This document shows, one piece after another, positions 14,438 to 16,664 of a stretch of DNA of 16,664 bases; position 1 is the stretch's first letter, and each line of letters begins with the position of its first letter. The stretch is from Bacillota bacterium (lineage in GTDB: Bacteria > Bacillota_C > Negativicutes > CTSoil-072). The translations under genes were made by a program, and so were the position numbers. The stretch lies in assembly GCA_017861495.1 (NCBI GenBank), contig JAGFXW010000046.1, positions 1 to 16,664 on the forward strand, given 5' to 3'. The notes under the pieces are model-generated. The model saw only the letters and a program-made list of their open reading frames with translations. It had not been told where the DNA came from and made no database searches.

Positions 14438-15795
14438 TGGGCGGCGCGCATTATTTACCGGCAACGGAAGAAGACAGGAAGGCTATGACGGCGCGGATCG
14501 GCATTTCTGATGTTGACGAGTTGTTCGCCGATATTCCGGCGGCGATTCGTTTATCAGAGGATCTTCGGTTGCCTCCCGCGTTGAGTGAGCTAGCCTTAAC
14601 AACACATATGCGTAAAATTGCTGCGCAGAATGTGGATGTTGATTCTGCCCCTTGTTTTTTGGGGGCGGGAGCCTACGATCATTTTATTCCGGCAGTGGTC
14701 AGCGATTTGGCGTCCCGTTCGGAATTTACGACCGCCTATACGCAATATCAAGCGGAGATCAGCCAGGGGGCTTTACAGGCGTTGTGGGAATACCAGAGCA
14801 TGATCTGTGAGTTGACCGGGCTGGACGTTGCCAATGCTTCTTTGTATGACGGGGCTACCGCATTGGCGGAAGCGATGCACATGGCTTGCGGCGCCACGGG
14901 GCGAAAAAAGGTTCTCGTCGGTGCCGGAATTCATCCGTTTTACCGGCGGGTGCTGGCGACTTATGCGTATGATCTGGGAATTCAGCTAGAAGTCATTCCG
15001 TTGACTAACGGAGTTACCGATAAGCAGGCTTTGTTGGCTGCGGTAAAGCCGGAAACGGCGGGCATTTTGCTGCAATCGCCCAACTTTTTCGGCTGCATTG
15101 AGGATATTGGCGGGATCGCGGAGGAAATCCATCAGCAAGATGGATTGCTGGTTCTGGCTGTCAACCCGATTTCTTTGGGAATCCTGAAACCTCCCGGCGA
15201 TTACGGAGCGGATATTGCGGTCGGCGAAGGGCAGATGCTGGGGCTCGGCTTGAATTTCGGCGGCCCGTATCTCGGTTTTATGGCAGTCCGGGAAAAATGG
15301 ATGCGCCGGATGCCGGGGCGGATTGTTGGCCGGACGGTAGACAAGGAAGGAAACAGCGGATTTGTGCTTACGCTGCAAGCCCGGGAGCAGCATATCCGGC
15401 GGGAAAAGGCCTATTCCAATATCTGTTCCAATGAAGGGCTGTGCGCGTTGACTGCGGCCATTTACTTAACGGCGATTGGCAAACAGGGATTAGTAAATGT
15501 CGCCACGCTCTGTGCGGAAAAAGCCCACTATGCAGCGGAAAAAATTGCCGCTCTGCCGGGATATAGCTTGGAATTTACCAGCCCGTTTTTTCATGAATTT
15601 GTGGTTAGAACGCCGGTACCGGCCGAAGAAATACAAAAAAGGCTTTTGTCACAGGGGATCATCGGCGGACTAAACATAACAGAAACGGATGAAGTTTTTG
15701 CGGATGGCAGCGAAAGGATGCTTTTCTGCGTTACCGAAAAAAGAACCAAAGAAGAAATTGATCAACTTGTGGCCGTATTGGGGGGAGAAAAGTGA
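14434..15795 (+). CDS. gcvPA: Glycine dehydrogenase (decarboxylating) subunit 1
   Basis: 453 residues, the N-terminal half-type subunit of the P protein, which decarboxylates glycine with PLP together with GcvPB. Typical segments are [13 protein letters not shown] at the start, [19 protein letters not shown] (conserved GAG-Y-H-x-P), [57 protein letters not shown] and [28 protein letters not shown] (shown here as family signatures in separate pieces). The ATG at 14434 overlaps the gcvH stop position (ATGA), with AAGGAG (14423-14428) just before; a second ATG follows directly at 14437. Its stop overlaps the gcvPB GTG start by 4 bases. No defect is seen. Confidence 0.95.
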   Translation: MMGGAHYLPATEEDRKAMTARIGISDVDELFADIPAAIRLSEDLRLPPALSELALTTHMRKIAAQNVDVDSAPCFLGAGAYDHFIPAVVSDLASRSEFTTAYTQYQAEISQGALQALWEYQSMICELTGLDVANASLYDGATALAEAMHMACGATGRKKVLVGAGIHPFYRRVLATYAYDLGIQLEVIPLTNGVTDKQALLAAVKPETAGILLQSPNFFGCIEDIGGIAEEIHQQDGLLVLAVNPISLGILKPPGDYGADIAVGEGQMLGLGLNFGGPYLGFMAVREKWMRRMPGRIVGRTVDKEGNSGFVLTLQAREQHIRREKAYSNICSNEGLCALTAAIYLTAIGKQGLVNVATLCAEKAHYAAEKIAALPGYSLEFTSPFFHEFVVRTPVPAEEIQKRLLSQGIIGGLNITETDEVFADGSERMLFCVTEKRTKEEIDQLVAVLGGEK

Positions 15796-16664
15796 GCAGC
15801 TCTTACAGTTATCAAGCGTTGATTTTTGAACAGAGCCGGAAAGGACGGATTGGCGCAAATTTGCCGGTTTCCGATGTGCCGGAAAAAAACATTACAGACA
15901 TCATTCCAAAGGAATTGCTGCGCGGGGCTCCTCCGGAGCTGCCGGAAGTCAGTGAAGTGGAAACCGTCCGTCATTACACCGCTCTCTCCCGGCGCAACTA
16001 TAGCGTTGATACCGGTTTTTATCCCTTGGGGTCTTGCACCATGAAATATAACCCTAAAGTGCATGAACAGATTGCCCGCCTGCCCGGTTTTGCCAAAATC
16101 CATCCGTTACAGCCGGCAGAAAGTGTTCAGGGCGCTCTGGGTATGATGTATGAATTGCAAACCTATCTGGCGGAAATCGCCGGCATGGACGCCTGCACGC
16201 TGCAGCCGGTCGCGGGGGCGCATGGCGAATTAACCGGGATTAAGCTGATCCGGGCTTTTCATGAAAGCCGAGGCGAAAAACGCTCCCAGGTGATCATTCC
16301 GGATTCGGCGCATGGGACCAATCCGGCAACGGTGTCGATGAACGGCATGGAAGTGGTGGAAATCCCGTCTGCTGCCGACGGCGGAGTTGATTTGGACGCC
16401 TTGCGCAAGGCGGTTGGTCCGCAGACGGCGGCTTTCATGCTCACAAACCCCAATACCCTAGGCTTGTTTGACTCGCATATTCAGGAAATTGCCCAGATCG
16501 TTCATGACGCCGGCGGGCTGCTGTATTATGATGGAGCCAACGCCAACGCTATTTTGGGGATTACCCGGCCGGGCGATATGGGATTTGACGTGGTTCATTT
16601 CAATTTGCACAAGACGTTCTCCACTCCGCATGGCGGCGGCGGACCCGGATCGGGACCGATAGGC
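15792..16664 (+). CDS. gcvPB: Glycine dehydrogenase (decarboxylating) subunit 2, N-terminal part
   Basis: 291 residues, running off the window end. It is the PLP-carrying subunit of the split P protein. Landmarks are [11 protein letters not shown] near the start, [65 protein letters not shown], and the Schiff-base lysine Lys274 in [17 protein letters not shown]. The start is GTG 15792, overlapping the gcvPA stop (GTGA) with GGGGGAG (15780-15786) a few bases upstream; no ATG fits. Roughly 190 residues should follow beyond the window. Confidence 0.95.
   Translation, partial: MSSSYSYQALIFEQSRKGRIGANLPVSDVPEKNITDIIPKELLRGAPPELPEVSEVETVRHYTALSRRNYSVDTGFYPLGSCTMKYNPKVHEQIARLPGFAKIHPLQPAESVQGALGMMYELQTYLAEIAGMDACTLQPVAGAHGELTGIKLIRAFHESRGEKRSQVIIPDSAHGTNPATVSMNGMEVVEIPSAADGGVDLDALRKAVGPQTAAFMLTNPNTLGLFDSHIQEIAQIVHDAGGLLYYDGANANAILGITRPGDMGFDVVHFNLHKTFSTPHGGGGPGSGPIG

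Overview
The window looks like chromosome of a Gram-positive-type anaerobe, most likely a Negativicute of the Sporomusa/Pelosinus/Acetonema kind. This is an inference from gene style, not a search. Supporting signs are a HisIE fusion, a split glycine decarboxylase (gcvPA/gcvPB), a T-box leader, a tandem glycine riboswitch, strong GGAGG ribosome binding sites, ATGA/GTGA start-stop overlaps and moderate GC. The window holds no IS element, CRISPR array, tRNA or rRNA that I can see.

Layout. (1) 1-3017, plus strand: the end of a histidine operon, hisB(partial)-hisH-hisA-hisF-hisIE, tightly packed with overlapping or nearly touching genes. (2) 3060-3982, plus: a secreted NlpC/P60 peptidoglycan hydrolase and a small DUF2007-like protein, closed by a bidirectional terminator at 4007-4070. 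(3) 4074-6162, minus: a sigma-A-type promoter, a T-box leader with terminator, then an Lrp/AsnC regulator and a class I aminotransferase overlapping by 4 bp. The pair resembles Bacillus alaR-alaT, and the codon in the T-box specifier position reads GCC (alanine), so I interpret it as an alanine-starvation-controlled alanine synthesis operon. (4) 6233-7024, minus: a TtcA-like PP-loop/4Fe-4S tRNA thiolation protein, divergent from (5) 7153-12440, plus: a PrpR-N/PAS/AAA+ sigma-54 activator, a clear -24/-12 promoter at 9256-9272, a four-carbon acid sugar kinase (DUF1537) homologue with altered signature residues, and a YjhG/YagF-like sugar-acid dehydratase. This looks like a sigma-54-controlled sugar-acid catabolic unit; its substrate is unknown. 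(6) 12625-16664, plus: tandem glycine riboswitch, gcvT, gcvH, gcvPA and the start of gcvPB, the glycine cleavage operon.

The most striking observation is that the glycine operon carries two exact tandem duplications, each precisely 38 bp. One lies inside riboswitch aptamer 1 (12645-12720) and the other inside gcvH (14277-14352), where it shifts the frame and removes the last part of GcvH. Equal length at two unrelated sequences suggests contig ends joined without collapsing a fixed-length overlap. If the duplications are real, the strain has a broken GcvH and a rebuilt riboswitch. This should be resolved before the gcv region is interpreted.
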